DNA from: Paramesorhizobium leguminum | GTDB lineage: Bacteria; Pseudomonadota; Alphaproteobacteria; Rhizobiales; Rhizobiaceae | Length of the DNA stretch: 64,000 nt | Reading direction: 5' to 3' | NCBI RefSeq assembly: GCF_003217235.1 | Contig: NZ_QJTF01000015.1 | Location: 30,774 to 94,773, forward strand | Shown here: piece after piece, positions 30,060 to 39,154 of the stretch | How the letters are laid out: each line of letters opens with the position of its first letter | Position numbering within the stretch: position 1 is the first letter of the stretch | Notes under the pieces: generated by a model | Database searches by the model: none | Told to the model about the DNA's origin: nothing | What the model saw: only the letters and a program-made list of their open reading frames with translations | Program-made: the position numbers and the translations under genes

Positions 30060-30460
30060 GCGGGCTTTATATGCTGGATACCAACATCGTGTCCGACCTC
30101 GCACGGAACCCGCAAGGCCCGGTTGCCAGACGTATCGCTGAAACAGGACCGGATGCGATTTGTGTCAGCATCGTTACGGCGGCGGAGCTACGCTACGGAT
30201 GCGCCAGGAAAAATTCGCAAAAACTCACGGCGCAGATCGAGGCGATTCTTGAGAGTATGCAAGTACTCCCGCTCGATGTACCCGCTGATGCAGAATATGG
30301 CCGCATTCGAACCGAACTGCAAACCGCAGGCAACCCCATCGGTCCCAACGACCTGTTCATCGCCGCTCACGCATGTGCGCTTGGCGCCGTTCTCGTGACT
30401 GCCAACATGGGCGAATTCAAGCGCATTCGCGCTTTGCGGATTGAGAATTGGTTGGATTGA
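30056..30460 (+). CDS. VapC-type toxin (PIN-domain ribonuclease)
   Basis: A 134-residue PIN nuclease, starting with GTG. Acidic metal ligands: Asp in YMLDTNIVSDL, Glu in TAAELRYG, Asp in GPNDLFIAAHA and Asn/Glu near TANMGEFKRI. VapC toxins cleave tRNA or rRNA; the target here is unknown. Forms one unit with the preceding antitoxin. Confidence 0.88.
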   Translation: MSGLYMLDTNIVSDLARNPQGPVARRIAETGPDAICVSIVTAAELRYGCARKNSQKLTAQIEAILESMQVLPLDVPADAEYGRIRTELQTAGNPIGPNDLFIAAHACALGAVLVTANMGEFKRIRALRIENWLD

Positions 30461-30560
30461 CGGTGTTGATGGAATCGCCAAGCGCCCCCGTGGTTCGAGG
30501 CTCCCCTTCGCAAGCTACGAGTCGCACCTCACCACGAGGGATACTGAAGCGTTGCGGATT

Positions 30561-30714
30561 GCCCCTCACCCTTACCCTCTCCCCGTGAATTACGGGGAGA
30601 GGGGGACATGGACGTCTTCGCCTTTTCCTTTTGCCGGTGCAGGGAAGAAGGAAGGGGCGCAAACGCTGACGCCCCCCTCGCCCCGCGTGCGGGGAGAGGG
30701 TAAGGGTGAGGGGC
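30561..30714. repeat. Mosaic of intergenic inverted repeats
   Basis: Arms gcccctcacccttaccctctccccg and its complement at 30681-30714 enclose a further stem; the theme is the same as at 9137-9260. Just outside, 30740-30790 holds a smaller pair (ccctcatcctgagg and ccacgagggtga). Together they fill most of the 343-bp gap between the toxin gene and the convergent end of aapP; no gene is supported in it. Confidence 0.8.
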
Positions 30715-30803
30715 ATTCCACGCGATAGGCTTATTCCCTTCACCCTCATCCTGAGGTGCGAGCGTAACGAGCCTCGAACCACGAGGGTGAAGGCCGCGCT
30801 CAA

Positions 30804-31610
30804 TCAATGCAAGATCTGGCTCAGGAACAGCTTGGTGCGTTCGTGTTGCGGGTTGTCGAAGAATTCCGCCGGTGAGTTCTGCTCGACGATCTGGCCTTGA
30901 TCCATGAAGATGACCCGATTGGCGACCTGGCGGGCGAAACCCATTTCGTGGGTGACGCAGACCATAGTCATGCCCTCTTCCGCGAGCGAGACCATGGTGT
31001 CGAGCACTTCCTTGATCATCTCCGGATCGAGCGCCGATGTCGGCTCGTCGAACAGCATGATGCGCGGGTTCATGCAGAGCGAGCGGGCGATCGCCACGCG
31101 CTGCTGCTGGCCGCCGGAAAGCTGGCCCGGATATTTGTTCGCCTGCTCGGGTATCTTGACCCGTTCCAGATAATGCATGGCGATCTCTTCCGCCTTCTTC
31201 TTCGGCATCTTGCGGACCCAGATCGGCGCGAGCGTACAGTTCTCAAGGATCGTCAGGTGCGGGAAGAGGTTGAAGTGCTGGAAGACCATGCCGACCTCGC
31301 GGCGCACCTCGTCGATCTTCTTCAGATCGTTCGTCAGCTCGATGCCATCGACGATGATCTTGCCCTTCTGGTGTTCTTCCAGCCGGTTGATGCAGCGGAT
31401 CATGGTCGATTTGCCTGAACCGGACGGGCCGGCGACGACGATGCGCTCGCCGCGCATCACCTTCAGATTGATGTCGCGCAGCACATGGAAGTCGCCATAC
31501 CATTTGTGCATGTTGACGATATCGACCGCCACTTCGGTGGAGGAAACCTTCATCTTGGAGCGGTCCGCCTGGATTTCAGAGGGATCGATGATGCTGTGTT
31601 GAGTATTCAT
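30804..31610 (-). CDS. aapP: General L-amino acid ABC transporter, ATP-binding subunit
   Basis: ATPase of the broad-range amino-acid importer. The 268 residues contain Walker A (GPSGSGKS, about 58), Q-loop ([10 protein letters not shown]), signature LSGGQQQR, Walker B ([15 protein letters not shown]) and the switch histidine (VCVTHEMG). A longer N-terminus than most polar amino-acid ATPases is typical of AapP. AAGGGA precedes the ATG. Last gene of the aapJQMP operon, 66 bp after aapM with a palindromic repeat in the gap. Confidence 0.94.
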   Translation of the reverse strand: MNTQHSIIDPSEIQADRSKMKVSSTEVAVDIVNMHKWYGDFHVLRDINLKVMRGERIVVAGPSGSGKSTMIRCINRLEEHQKGKIIVDGIELTNDLKKIDEVRREVGMVFQHFNLFPHLTILENCTLAPIWVRKMPKKKAEEIAMHYLERVKIPEQANKYPGQLSGGQQQRVAIARSLCMNPRIMLFDEPTSALDPEMIKEVLDTMVSLAEEGMTMVCVTHEMGFARQVANRVIFMDQGQIVEQNSPAEFFDNPQHERTKLFLSQILH

Positions 31611-31638
31611 GGAAAAGTTCCCTTAATTCTTTATTGTC

Positions 31639-31679
31639 GCATGATCTTGTCCGAAAAGTCTGCAACTTTTCGGGATCAT
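31639..31679. repeat. gcatgatc palindrome, copy 1 (aapM/aapP junction)
   Basis: Imperfect palindrome gcatgatcttgtccgaaaa / ttttcgggatcat around gtctgcaac. The right arm supplies the TGA stop of aapM (31676-31678). Other copies lie at 39155, 52651 and 57328. Confidence 0.85.
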
Positions 31680-32854
31680 TTGTGAGATGTGTCGAGCCTG
31701 CGTTCCATGAAGATGGAATAGCGCGACATCCCAAAACAGAAAATCCAGAAGACGAAGCCGGCGAAGATCAGCCCTGTGGCAGGCGTCTCCGGGGAGGCCC
31801 AGTTCGTATCGGAGAAGTTCTGCCGGACAATGCCAAGCAGATCGAACATGCCGATGATGTAGACGAGGCTTGTGTCCTTGAACAGGCTGATGAAAGAGTT
31901 GACGATGCCCGGAATGACCAGTTTCAGCGCCTGCGGCAGAATGATCAGCCGCATCTTCTGCCAATAGCTCAGGCCCAGCGAATCCGCGCCCTCGAACTGC
32001 CCCTTCGGGATAGCCTGCAGGCCGCCGCGAACCACTTCCGCCAGATAGGCGGTCTCGAACAGGGCAACCCCGATCAAAGCCCGCAACAGCTTGTCGAAGT
32101 TGGTGCCAGGCGGCAGGAAGAGCGGCAGCATGACGCTGGCCATGAACAGCACCGTCACCAGCGGCACACCGCGCACCGTCTCGATGAAAATGACGGAAAG
32201 CAGCTTGATGACCGGCAGTTTCGACCGGCGTCCCATCGCCAGAATGATGCCCAGCGGCAGGGAAACCACGATGCCGACAAAGGCGAGAACCAGCGTCACC
32301 AGAAGGCCGCCCCAAAGCGGGGTCTCGACATAGCTCAGGTCAAGCGAGCCGCCGACGAGAAGGAAGAAGGCCACCACCGGAAAGGCCACGAAGAACAAAA
32401 GCGCGTTCAACTTCTTGTATGGCGCGCGCGGGATGAGCAGCGGCACAAGAAGCAGCACGAACAGCGCCGCCGTCAGATTGACGCGCCAGCGCTCCTCCAT
32501 GGGATAGCGCCCATAGATAAACTGCTCGAACTTCGCGTGGATGAACGGCCAACATGCCCCGGACCAATTGGCCGGCTGGAGACCGCCCTGCGCCACGGTG
32601 ATACAGGCGGTGCGATCGCTGCCCGTCCATGCGGCGTTGATGAAAAGCCAGTCGAACATCGGCGGCAGGAACCAGACGAGCGCCAGAATGGCCAGTATCG
32701 AAAGGGCAGCATCCGTCGGCGTGGCGAACAGATTGGTACGCAGCCAATGGGTAAGACCGCCCACCCCAATCGGCGGGCGTTCCGCGGCGGCCATTTCCTT
32801 GCGTACGAAGTTGAGATCGGGTCCGAGCCGGGGAGTGAGATCGAGGTTCGCCAT
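31676..32854 (-). CDS. aapM: General L-amino acid ABC transporter, permease
   Basis: A 392-residue inner-membrane subunit of the importer. It has a long N-terminal region with two or three helices and a periplasmic loop (about 50-165) before the usual HisMQ-type core (about 190-380) with the ATPase-contact EAA loop near [22 protein letters not shown] and [17 protein letters not shown]. It starts one base after the stop of aapQ. Its stop codon lies inside a dispersed palindromic repeat, so the last residues may have been changed by insertion of that repeat. Confidence 0.93.
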   Translation of the reverse strand: MANLDLTPRLGPDLNFVRKEMAAAERPPIGVGGLTHWLRTNLFATPTDAALSILAILALVWFLPPMFDWLFINAAWTGSDRTACITVAQGGLQPANWSGACWPFIHAKFEQFIYGRYPMEERWRVNLTAALFVLLLVPLLIPRAPYKKLNALLFFVAFPVVAFFLLVGGSLDLSYVETPLWGGLLVTLVLAFVGIVVSLPLGIILAMGRRSKLPVIKLLSVIFIETVRGVPLVTVLFMASVMLPLFLPPGTNFDKLLRALIGVALFETAYLAEVVRGGLQAIPKGQFEGADSLGLSYWQKMRLIILPQALKLVIPGIVNSFISLFKDTSLVYIIGMFDLLGIVRQNFSDTNWASPETPATGLIFAGFVFWIFCFGMSRYSIFMERRLDTSHK

Positions 32855-32855
32855 C

Positions 32856-34049
32856 TTATCTCTCCACCAATGCCATTTTACCGTTGAACCAGTTCATGAA
32901 AGCCGAGGTCGCAAGGCTGATGCCGAGATAGATCGCCATCCAGATCGCCACGATTTCGATGGCCTGCCCGGTCTGGTTGAGGATCGTTCCGCCCACGGCC
33001 ACGAGATCGGGAAAGCCGATGGCGATGGCGAGCGATGAATTCTTGATCAGGTTGAGATACTGGTTCGTCAAGGGCGGGATAATGATGCGCAAAGCTTGAG
33101 GAACCACCACCTGGCGCATCGTCTGTCCCGGGCGAAGACCGAGGGCTGAGGCTGCCTCCGTCTGCCCTTTGCTGACGCCCAGAATGCCGGCGCGCACCAC
33201 CTCCGCGATGAAGGAAGCCGTATAAAAGGACAGAGCCAGGAAAAGCGCCAGGAACTCCGGCCTCACCTGCGAGCCGCCCGCAAGGTTGAAGGTGCCCAGC
33301 TTCGGATAATTGAACGACAGCGGAAAGCCAGCCAGGATGAAGGCGAGCAGCGGTAGTCCGAAAATGAGCGCGGCGGCGGTGCGGTATACGGGAAATATCT
33401 GCCCGGTCGCCATCTGCCTTGAGCGCGCCCACCGGGATACAAGGACGGAAAGTGCAAGCCCTACCAGCACTGCGACACCAATCAACCAGGCCTTATCCCC
33501 CCAGACGGGGTCTGGAAAGAACAGCCCGCGCTTGTTGAGAAAGCTGCTGAATGGCAGGGAATAGCTTTCGCGGACCTCCGGCAGCACCGAAAGCACACCG
33601 AAATACCAGAAGAAGATGACCAGAAGCGTCGGGATGTTGCGGAAAACTTCTACATACACCAGGCAAATCTTGGCGATCAGCCAGTTGCGGGAAAGCCGGC
33701 CAATTCCCACCAGAAAGCCGATGATGGAGGCGGTGACGATGCCGATGGCGGCCACATAAAGCGTATTCAACACGCCGACGAGAAGCGCGCGGGCATAGGT
33801 GGAATCGCTCGAATATGCGATCAGCGACTCGCTGACGTCGAAACCGGCGCGGCCTTTGAGAAAGCTGAAACCAGAGGCGATATTGGCGCGCTGCAAATTG
33901 GCAACCGTGTTGCCGACGATCCAATAGATCAGTCCAATGATCGCGATGAAAACGACAGCCTGATAGACGATGCCCCGGATTTTAGGATCGTATAAAAACG
34001 ATACACCCGGGCTTTCACGCCCGGATTCTGCAATATCCTGCGTAGCCAT
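32856..34049 (-). CDS. aapQ: General L-amino acid ABC transporter, permease
   Basis: Partner permease of AapM, 397 residues, with the same layout: N-terminal helix (about 28-48), a large insert, and the HisMQ core (about 90-390) ending with EAA-like [27 protein letters not shown]. It follows aapJ after 217 bp that contain two hairpins, which would lower permease expression relative to the binding protein. Confidence 0.93.
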   Translation of the reverse strand: MATQDIAESGRESPGVSFLYDPKIRGIVYQAVVFIAIIGLIYWIVGNTVANLQRANIASGFSFLKGRAGFDVSESLIAYSSDSTYARALLVGVLNTLYVAAIGIVTASIIGFLVGIGRLSRNWLIAKICLVYVEVFRNIPTLLVIFFWYFGVLSVLPEVRESYSLPFSSFLNKRGLFFPDPVWGDKAWLIGVAVLVGLALSVLVSRWARSRQMATGQIFPVYRTAAALIFGLPLLAFILAGFPLSFNYPKLGTFNLAGGSQVRPEFLALFLALSFYTASFIAEVVRAGILGVSKGQTEAASALGLRPGQTMRQVVVPQALRIIIPPLTNQYLNLIKNSSLAIAIGFPDLVAVGGTILNQTGQAIEIVAIWMAIYLGISLATSAFMNWFNGKMALVER

Positions 34050-34108
34050 GTACCCTCACTACTCTGTGGTTCCCAATTTATTGTTTTTATTGGCAGTTTC
34101 GTTCTCTA

Positions 34109-34145
34109 GAGCGGTTCCCGCCTTGATTGAATCGTGGAACCGCTC
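34109..34145. repeat. agagcggttcc hairpin in the aapJ-aapQ gap
   Basis: Perfect 10-bp arms gagcggttcc (34109-34118) and ggaaccgctc (34136-34145). It resembles the repeats at 37820 and 39096, which share the agagcgg/ccgctct ends and a ttgaatc core. Confidence 0.75.
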
Positions 34146-34202
34146 CAACTCTTGTATTTACGCAAACCCAGACGGAAACTTTTCCTGAATTTAGAAAGAC
34201 GA

Positions 34203-34233
34203 CCGGGAAGGCGGCTCTTCGCCGCCTTCCCGG
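34203..34233 (-). terminator. Hairpin after aapJ (attenuating terminator or mRNA stabiliser)
   Basis: Thirteen-base arms ccgggaaggcggc and gccgccttcccgg with a tcttc-type loop, 34 bp past the aapJ stop. On the minus strand it is followed by cgtctttct, a weak T tract, so some read-through into aapQMP is expected. Confidence 0.8.
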
Positions 34234-34266
34234 CTTCATTCATGCTCGGAAGGCTATGCTTGGGTG

Positions 34267-35298
34267 TTAGCGGACCGGCACACCGTACTGCAAGCCGCCC
34301 TTCGTCCACTGGGCGTTGAGGCCGCGGGCGATTTTCAGCGGGCTGGAAGCGCCGAGATTGCGCTCGAATACCTCGCCATAATTGCCGACGCCCTTGATGA
34401 TCCGAACGACCCAATCATTGGTCAGGCCCAGATCGGTACCGATCTTGGTATCCGCCTCGGAGCCAAGCAGACGCTTGATTTCCGGATTGGCGGAGTTCTT
34501 CATCTCTTCGACATTCGCCTGGGTGATACCGAATTCCTCGGCATTCAGCATCGCGAAATGGGTCCAGCGCACGACGTCGGCCCACTGCGAATCGCCCTGG
34601 CGAACGCCGAGACCGAAAGGCTCCTTGGAGATGATTTCCGGCAGGACCACATGGTCGTCCGGATTGGCCAACGACAGGCGCACGGCATAAAGCTGGGACT
34701 GGTCGGAGGTGTAAGCATCGCAACGGCCGGCATCATAGGCGGCGTTGACCTCTTCCAGCTTCTCGAACACGACGGGGTTATATTCCATCTTGTTGGTCTT
34801 GAAATAGTCGGCGAGGTTCAGCTCGGTCGTCGTGCCGGACTGTACGCAGATGGAGGCGCCGGAGAGCTGCAGCGCGGAATTGATGCCCGAAAGCTTCTTC
34901 GCGTTGATCATGAAGCCCTGGCCGTCATAATAGTTGATGCCGGCGAAATCGAGACCCAGCGCGGTGTCGCGGCTGATGGTGTAGGTGGTATTGCGAACCA
35001 GGAGATCAATTTCGCCCGACTGCAGCGCGGTGAAGCGTTCCTTGGCGTTGAGCGGCGTGAACTTGACCTTGGTGGCATCGCCGAAGACGGCGGCGGCAAC
35101 GGCGCGGCAATAATCCACGTCGAAACCGGACCATTCGCCCTTGTCGTTCGGCGCCGAGAAGCCGGCGAGCGACGTGTTGACGCCGCATTGCAGGAAGCCC
35201 TTGGCCTTCACATCATCCAGCGTGCCGGCGTTTGCCACTGTCGCGGTCCATGCGAGCGCGGCGACGCCCAGGACGCTTTTAAAAACTGATTTTTTCAT
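34267..35298 (-). CDS. aapJ: General L-amino acid ABC transporter, periplasmic binding protein
   Basis: Captures amino acids in the periplasm and delivers them to AapQM. The 343-residue precursor starts MKKSVFKSVLGVAALAW with a signal peptide ending ATVANA|GTLDD. Family 3 binding-protein features: CGVNTSLAGFS (about 40) and GEWSGFDVDYCRAVAAAVFG. An open frame reaches 35421 but the conserved signal peptide fixes the start. It leads the operon aapJ-aapQ-aapM-aapP and is divergent from metC. Confidence 0.94.
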   Translation of the reverse strand: MKKSVFKSVLGVAALAWTATVANAGTLDDVKAKGFLQCGVNTSLAGFSAPNDKGEWSGFDVDYCRAVAAAVFGDATKVKFTPLNAKERFTALQSGEIDLLVRNTTYTISRDTALGLDFAGINYYDGQGFMINAKKLSGINSALQLSGASICVQSGTTTELNLADYFKTNKMEYNPVVFEKLEEVNAAYDAGRCDAYTSDQSQLYAVRLSLANPDDHVVLPEIISKEPFGLGVRQGDSQWADVVRWTHFAMLNAEEFGITQANVEEMKNSANPEIKRLLGSEADTKIGTDLGLTNDWVVRIIKGVGNYGEVFERNLGASSPLKIARGLNAQWTKGGLQYGVPVR

Positions 35299-35605
35299 TT
35301 TGGCACTACCCTTTTTGTGTTGCCTTTTGTGTTCCCGTTTGAAGGGTGACCCAAGCAGAATACCGGTACACGCCCCCAAAAGCGGATACCGTATCATTGA
35401 GATGTCTGCCGTGCTTCCCATCCACCCCGATATCGAATGCGATTATTCGCGCGGGGTCAAGGCTTTTAACGCTTATTAAACGAACGTCGCACTGCGTTAC
35501 GGGATTGGAAGAAATGAATCCACAGGCGATGCCGGTTGCAAGGCCGGCGCGGCGGGATTATCGACAGATAATTCATGTGGGCTTGAGAGAGCCGGGAGAA
35601 AATCG
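35299..35605. promoter_or_regulatory. Divergent promoter region aapJ / metC
   Basis: A 307-bp gap with no gene I can support. It must hold the promoters of both the aap operon and metC. Near aapJ there is a short direct repeat (ccttttgtgttgccttttgtgttcc). I see no SAM-II or other riboswitch core before metC. Exact promoter elements were not assigned. Confidence 0.5.
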
Positions 35606-36781
35606 ATGACAAATCCTTCGGACAAACAGAAGCCGCTCGGCATCAACACGCGCCTCGCCCATGCGGGCTACGATCCCAGCGATTATTACGGCTTCCTCAA
35701 TCCGCCGGTGGTCCATGCCTCGACGGTGCTCTTTCCCGATGCGCAGACGATGGCGTCGGGCAAGCAGAAATACACCTACGGCACGCGCGGCACACCAACG
35801 AGCGACGCGCTTGCAAGCGCGGTCGACATGCTGGAGGGCTCCGCCGGGACGGTTCTCGTCCCCTCGGGGCTGGCCGCCGTCACCGTCCCTCTCCTCGCCT
35901 TTCTCTCGGCGGGCGATCACGTCTTGTTCGTCGATACGATCTACTACCCTACCCGGCATTTCGCCGATACCATGCTGACCCGGCTTGGCATCGAAGTAGA
36001 GTACTATGATCCCCACCTCGGCGCCGGCATATCAGCGCTGATGCGCCCCAATACCAAAGTGGTGTTCACCGAATCGCCGGGGTCCAACACCTTCGAAATA
36101 CAGGACATACCGGCCATCTCGGCAATGGCGCATGAAGCGGGCGCTATCGTTATGATGGACAATACCTGGGCGACGCCGCTTTATTTCAGGCCGCTCGACC
36201 ACGGTGTCGATATCTCCATTCACGCGGCGACGAAATATCCATCCGGTCATTCCGACGTACTGCTGGGTACGGTATCGGCCAATGCGCGCTGCTGGCCGCA
36301 ACTGCTGGAAAGCCACGGCACGCTTGGCATGTGCGCCGCGCCTGATGATGTCTACCAGATCCTGCGCGGCCTGCGCACCATGGGCGTGAGGCTCGATGCG
36401 CACCAGAAAAGCGCGCTTGAAATCGCCCGCTGGCTTGAGACCCAACTGGGCGTGGCCTCGGTGCTGCATCCGGCGCTGGAAAGCCACCCGGGCCATGATA
36501 TCTGGAAGCGCGATTTCACCGGCGCGTCCGGCGTCTTCGCCTTCGTGCTCGCTGGCGGTGGGGCAACGAGGGCCCAGGCCTTCCTCGACGCGCTAAAGCT
36601 GTTCGGCATCGGCTATTCATGGGGCGGCTATGGCAGCCTTGCGCTTCAAGTCAACATTGCCGACCGCACTGTGGCCAGGACGGATTATCCGGGGCCGGTC
36701 ATCCGGCTGCAGATCGGGCTTGAGGACACGGCTGACCTGATCGCGGACCTGCAAAACGGGTTCGACGCGGCATCGGCTTGA
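35606..36781 (+). CDS. metC: Cystathionine beta-lyase
   Basis: PLP enzyme that splits cystathionine into homocysteine, pyruvate and ammonia in methionine synthesis. The 391-residue protein has the Cys/Met-metabolism fold: YGTRGTPTSDAL (phosphate grip, about 52-63), MMDNTWATPLYFRPLD (PLP-ring Asp, about 184) and the Schiff-base lysine in SIHAATKYPSGHSD (about 210). GGGAG precedes the ATG by about eight bases. MetC and the aap operon are also neighbours in Brucella relatives as far as I recall. Confidence 0.93.
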   Translation: MTNPSDKQKPLGINTRLAHAGYDPSDYYGFLNPPVVHASTVLFPDAQTMASGKQKYTYGTRGTPTSDALASAVDMLEGSAGTVLVPSGLAAVTVPLLAFLSAGDHVLFVDTIYYPTRHFADTMLTRLGIEVEYYDPHLGAGISALMRPNTKVVFTESPGSNTFEIQDIPAISAMAHEAGAIVMMDNTWATPLYFRPLDHGVDISIHAATKYPSGHSDVLLGTVSANARCWPQLLESHGTLGMCAAPDDVYQILRGLRTMGVRLDAHQKSALEIARWLETQLGVASVLHPALESHPGHDIWKRDFTGASGVFAFVLAGGGATRAQAFLDALKLFGIGYSWGGYGSLALQVNIADRTVARTDYPGPVIRLQIGLEDTADLIADLQNGFDAASA

Positions 36782-36840
36782 ATAAAAGGATTTTCCCTCT
36801 TGCGCAGGGACCACTAAATCTCTAGGGAAATCAATATTGG

Positions 36841-36917
36841 CGGAGCGTAGCGCAGCCTGGTAGCGCACCTGATTTGGGATCAGGGGGTCGGAGGTTCGAA
36901 TCCTCTCGCTCCGACCA
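36841..36917 (+). tRNA. tRNA-Pro (anticodon TGG)
   Basis: 77 nt including an encoded CCA. Acceptor arms cggagcg / cgctccg, D-loop agcctggtagc, anticodon loop tttggga with TGG, and T-arm ggttcgaatcc. All stems close. Confidence 0.97.
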
Positions 36918-36970
36918 TTCCCGCCACGCGGGCGAAGTTCAATTGGCCTCAATGCTCTAAAGGTACCAGG

Positions 36971-37276
36971 ATGGTTGCACGCATATATCGTCCCGCCAAG
37001 ACTGCGATGCAGTCGGGCAAGGCAAAAACGACGGAATGGCTCCTTGAGTTCGAACCGGAAAGCCCGCGCAAAGTCGAGCCGCTGATGGGCTACACATCGT
37101 CCGGCGACATGAAGAGCCAGATCAAGCTTTTCTTCGGCACCAAAGAAGAAGCTGTTGCCTATGCCGAGAAAAACGGCATTCCCTACCGGCTTGACGAGCC
37201 GAAGGAAGCGGCGCGGCGCAAGGTTTCCTATTCCGACAATTTCAAATACGACCGCCAGCAGCCCTGGACGCATTGA
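36971..37276 (+). CDS. NADH dehydrogenase accessory subunit (ETC complex I, NDUFS4-like)
   Basis: A 101-residue protein homologous to the mitochondrial 18-kDa complex I subunit. Diagnostic: ARIYRPAKTAMQSG at the start, WLLEFEPESPR, FGTKEEAVAYAEKNGI and the C-terminal YSDNFKYDRQQPWTH. It binds at the matrix/cytosolic arm of complex I. Found singly between two tRNA genes, its usual place away from the nuo operon. Confidence 0.93.
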   Translation: MVARIYRPAKTAMQSGKAKTTEWLLEFEPESPRKVEPLMGYTSSGDMKSQIKLFFGTKEEAVAYAEKNGIPYRLDEPKEAARRKVSYSDNFKYDRQQPWTH

Positions 37277-37359
37277 GCGGTTTTCCGCTCTGTTTAGGCT
37301 GATATCCCAAGCCTTTTTGCTTGGCTGAGCGAAGCTCTGCGTATATTGCTTGTCCCGAC

Positions 37360-37436
37360 GGTCCCGTAGCTCAGTTGGATAGAGCACCAGCCTTCTAAGC
37401 TGATGGTCGCTGGTTCGAATCCAGCCGGGATCGCCA
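37360..37436 (+). tRNA. tRNA-Arg (anticodon TCT)
   Basis: 77 nt with encoded CCA. Acceptor arms ggtcccg / cgggatc (one G-U), anticodon loop cttctaa with TCT, T-arm ggttcgaatcc. Mobile-element debris begins right after its 3' end, so it may have served as an integration site. Confidence 0.97.
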
Positions 37437-37460
37437 TATCTTCTAGGGTCCATACCGGAC

Positions 37461-37500
37461 ACATAGGTTACAGTTTACACTGGAGACATAGGCAACAGTT
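37461..37500. repeat. Short direct repeat near tRNA-Arg, possible IS terminus
   Basis: Two copies of acataggttacagtt / acataggcaacagtt with a 25-base period. Similar sequences flank some IS481-type insertion sequences. On the minus strand the adjoining 100 bp encode a tail ending NPFGPKLLPMSPV before a stop at the repeat, possibly the last piece of a transposase. Low certainty. Confidence 0.4.
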
Positions 37501-37572
37501 TGGGCCCGAACGGGTTTGCAAGTGGTTCGAGCCTGCATGTCTCGTCATCGACGATATCCCAGATTGCAGTCC

Positions 37573-37729
37573 ATGAAGCAAGGCAGCCGCTGGAGCGGTG
37601 CCCGGCACATCCCGGCGCATCCCCGAGGAAATCATACCGGCGACGGGAAAGGGCAAGGCCGAAATCGCCAGCCTGCCTGGCATATCCCGCCGGCAACTTT
37701 ACGATATTCTGCAGGAGAGAAGCGCAAAC
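37573..37729 (+). pseudogene. higA antitoxin relic, frameshifted and truncated
   Basis: Two adjoining frames together resemble the N-terminal half of HigA-type antitoxins: RHIPAHPRG in one frame (from the ATG at 37573), then EEIIPATGKGKAEIASLPG and ISRRQLYDILQERSAN in the next (about 37619-37729), the helix-turn-helix region. The family reads PAHPGE directly into this, so a one-base frameshift lies near 37620. After 37729 the similarity ends in the terminator of cspA. No higB toxin is visible. The fragment lies just past tRNA-Arg, as expected for leftover mobile DNA. Confidence 0.6.
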
Positions 37730-37757
37730 AAAAAAGGCCAGGCAAATTGCCCGGCCC
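37729..37757 (-). terminator. Intrinsic terminator downstream of cspA
   Basis: Stem ggccaggca/tgcccggcc (37736-37756) followed on the minus strand by six to seven T. It stands about 100 bp past the cspA stop. Between them an agagccgg...cctgctct hairpin (about 37820-37844) may add to mRNA stability. Confidence 0.75.
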
Positions 37758-37853
37758 TTCGTCATCCTGCTTTCAACAATGCCAGTACATCCGTGGTCAA
37801 AGGAAAGCGGAGATGGATTAGAGCCGGATGCAATCCTGCTCTAAGCCGTGTTT

Positions 37854-38063
37854 TTAGGCAGCCTGCAGGTTGCCTGCGGACATCTTGCCCGACTTGTTGT
37901 CGCGCTCGAGCTCGTAGCTGATCTTCTGGCCTTCGACGATTTCGCGCATTCCTGCGCGCTCGACGGCCGAGATATGAACGAACACGTCAGCGCCGCCGTT
38001 GTCAGGCTGGATAAAGCCGAAGCCCTTGGTGGAATTGAACCATTTTACTGTGCCTGTGGTCAT
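37854..38063 (-). CDS. cspA: Cold-shock protein, CspA family
   Basis: A 69-residue single-domain RNA chaperone. RNP1 (KGFGFIQ) and RNP2 (VFVHIS) are intact; it opens [20 protein letters not shown] stands six bases before the ATG at 38063. Alphaproteobacteria carry several paralogues; this one has a long gap upstream (about 290 bp) that could hold a temperature-sensitive leader, but I did not resolve a structure. Confidence 0.94.
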   Translation of the reverse strand: MTTGTVKWFNSTKGFGFIQPDNGGADVFVHISAVERAGMREIVEGQKISYELERDNKSGKMSAGNLQAA

Positions 38064-38354
38064 GACAAACCCTTTCAAAGCAGTGTTAATGAACCGCAAA
38101 GCCGATGGCCATGCGGATGGTGATAGCGATTTTTTGAAAGGGAAGTTCGTTCAAAGCGCGATTCGCGCGGCAACCAAGTTCAGCAAGCAAAAAGATCGAT
38201 AAACCAGAAATAGTGCATCTCTTGGGAAAAGTCAACTTTTAGTTTTCGACTCGGTTTTCCAAGCGTTGCAGGAACATCATCCTGCGTTGTCACAGGTAAC
38301 CAAATACGAAGGAACGGCTGGTAGCTTCCGCCGCATCGACAGGTGGGAGTTCTC

Positions 38355-39026
38355 ATGGCCAGGAAAAGACGTTCAGCCAAAGGCTCAGGCTCATCGGGAT
38401 CGGGCGCTGCGCTTCTCGCCATTGTGGCGCTCGGCGCCGCCGGCTGGTGGACGGCTTCGGGTGGCAAACGTCCGGATTTTTCCTGGGCTTCAAGCCAGTT
38501 TTCGATGCCCCGGTTTTCCAGCCCCAAGGAAACGGAGAAAAACAGCGCCAGACGACAAGAGGTGGTCGCGCCGGCCAGGAGGCAGGAGAGCATGGCGAAG
38601 GCAAGTCCCGCGCCCAAGGCTGATACGCCGCGCCCGCAGCTTCCCGTGCGTCCCGTCACCCCCTCCCCGCGCAGCCAGGCATCCCAGATAATGGTCCTGA
38701 GGCCCCCGGTTCCAGTCAAAACCCCACAAGCTCCACTTAAAGCCACCATCGCGAACATTCCGGTCGGACGCCCCATGCCTGGGACCACCCCTACCATTAT
38801 TTATGCCAGCGAGCGCACCGTCATTCACGAGAACGCCTGGGAAAAGGCATCCGCCATCGGCACTGTCGAGCGCGGTCGCGAAATGCGGTCCTATGGCAAG
38901 ACCGGCAAATGGCATCGCGTCGTTGTGCCTTCGACCAGCATGATCGGCTGGGTGCATGAAGACCGCCTCGCCGCCTCGCGCCCGTCGCCTTTCTTCACCG
39001 GCTCGATTTTCAGATCCCAGCCCTGA
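38355..39026 (+). CDS. Membrane-anchored SH3-domain protein
   Basis: A 223-residue protein: basic cytosolic start, one membrane helix (about 18-36), a Pro/Arg/Lys-rich linker (about 50-140) and a C-terminal bacterial SH3 domain (about 150-215; ERTVIHENAWEKASAIGTVERG and MIGWVHEDRLA). Such proteins bind peptidoglycan peptides or partner proteins in the periplasm; no specific role is known. GGGAG stands five bases before the ATG at 38355, better than the GTG at 38343. Confidence 0.8.
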   Translation: MARKRRSAKGSGSSGSGAALLAIVALGAAGWWTASGGKRPDFSWASSQFSMPRFSSPKETEKNSARRQEVVAPARRQESMAKASPAPKADTPRPQLPVRPVTPSPRSQASQIMVLRPPVPVKTPQAPLKATIANIPVGRPMPGTTPTIIYASERTVIHENAWEKASAIGTVERGREMRSYGKTGKWHRVVVPSTSMIGWVHEDRLAASRPSPFFTGSIFRSQP

Positions 39027-39095
39027 TCCGCTTAAAGCTTTGATAGAACATGCTTCTGCAATAGAATATTGCGCCAGCGCGGGTTTTCCGTGCGC

Positions 39096-39140
39096 TTAGA
39101 GCGGTATGCAATTAAGTTGAATCGGGCATCCCGCTCTAAG
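39096..39140. repeat. agagcgg / ccgctct hairpin
   Basis: Arms ttagagcgg and ccgctctaa around a ttgaatcgggcat core. Directly followed by a gcatgatc palindrome (39155-39196), so two repeat families sit side by side here. Confidence 0.8.
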
Positions 39141-39154
39141 CCTTTGTTTTGGCC

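Noticed and set aside
31634..32887. 417-codon plus-strand frame opposite aapM
   Set aside because: Runs through the palindromic repeat and is highly charged without domain features; aapM is certain.
34264..35289. 341-codon plus-strand frame opposite aapJ
   Set aside because: Shadow frame; the minus strand encodes a clear binding protein with signal peptide.
35500..35605. SAM-II riboswitch before metC
   Set aside because: No match to the conserved pseudoknot core could be made by eye.
37468..37683. 71-codon minus-strand frame near tRNA-Arg as a gene
   Set aside because: No ribosome site and no family match; treated as possible transposase remnant only.
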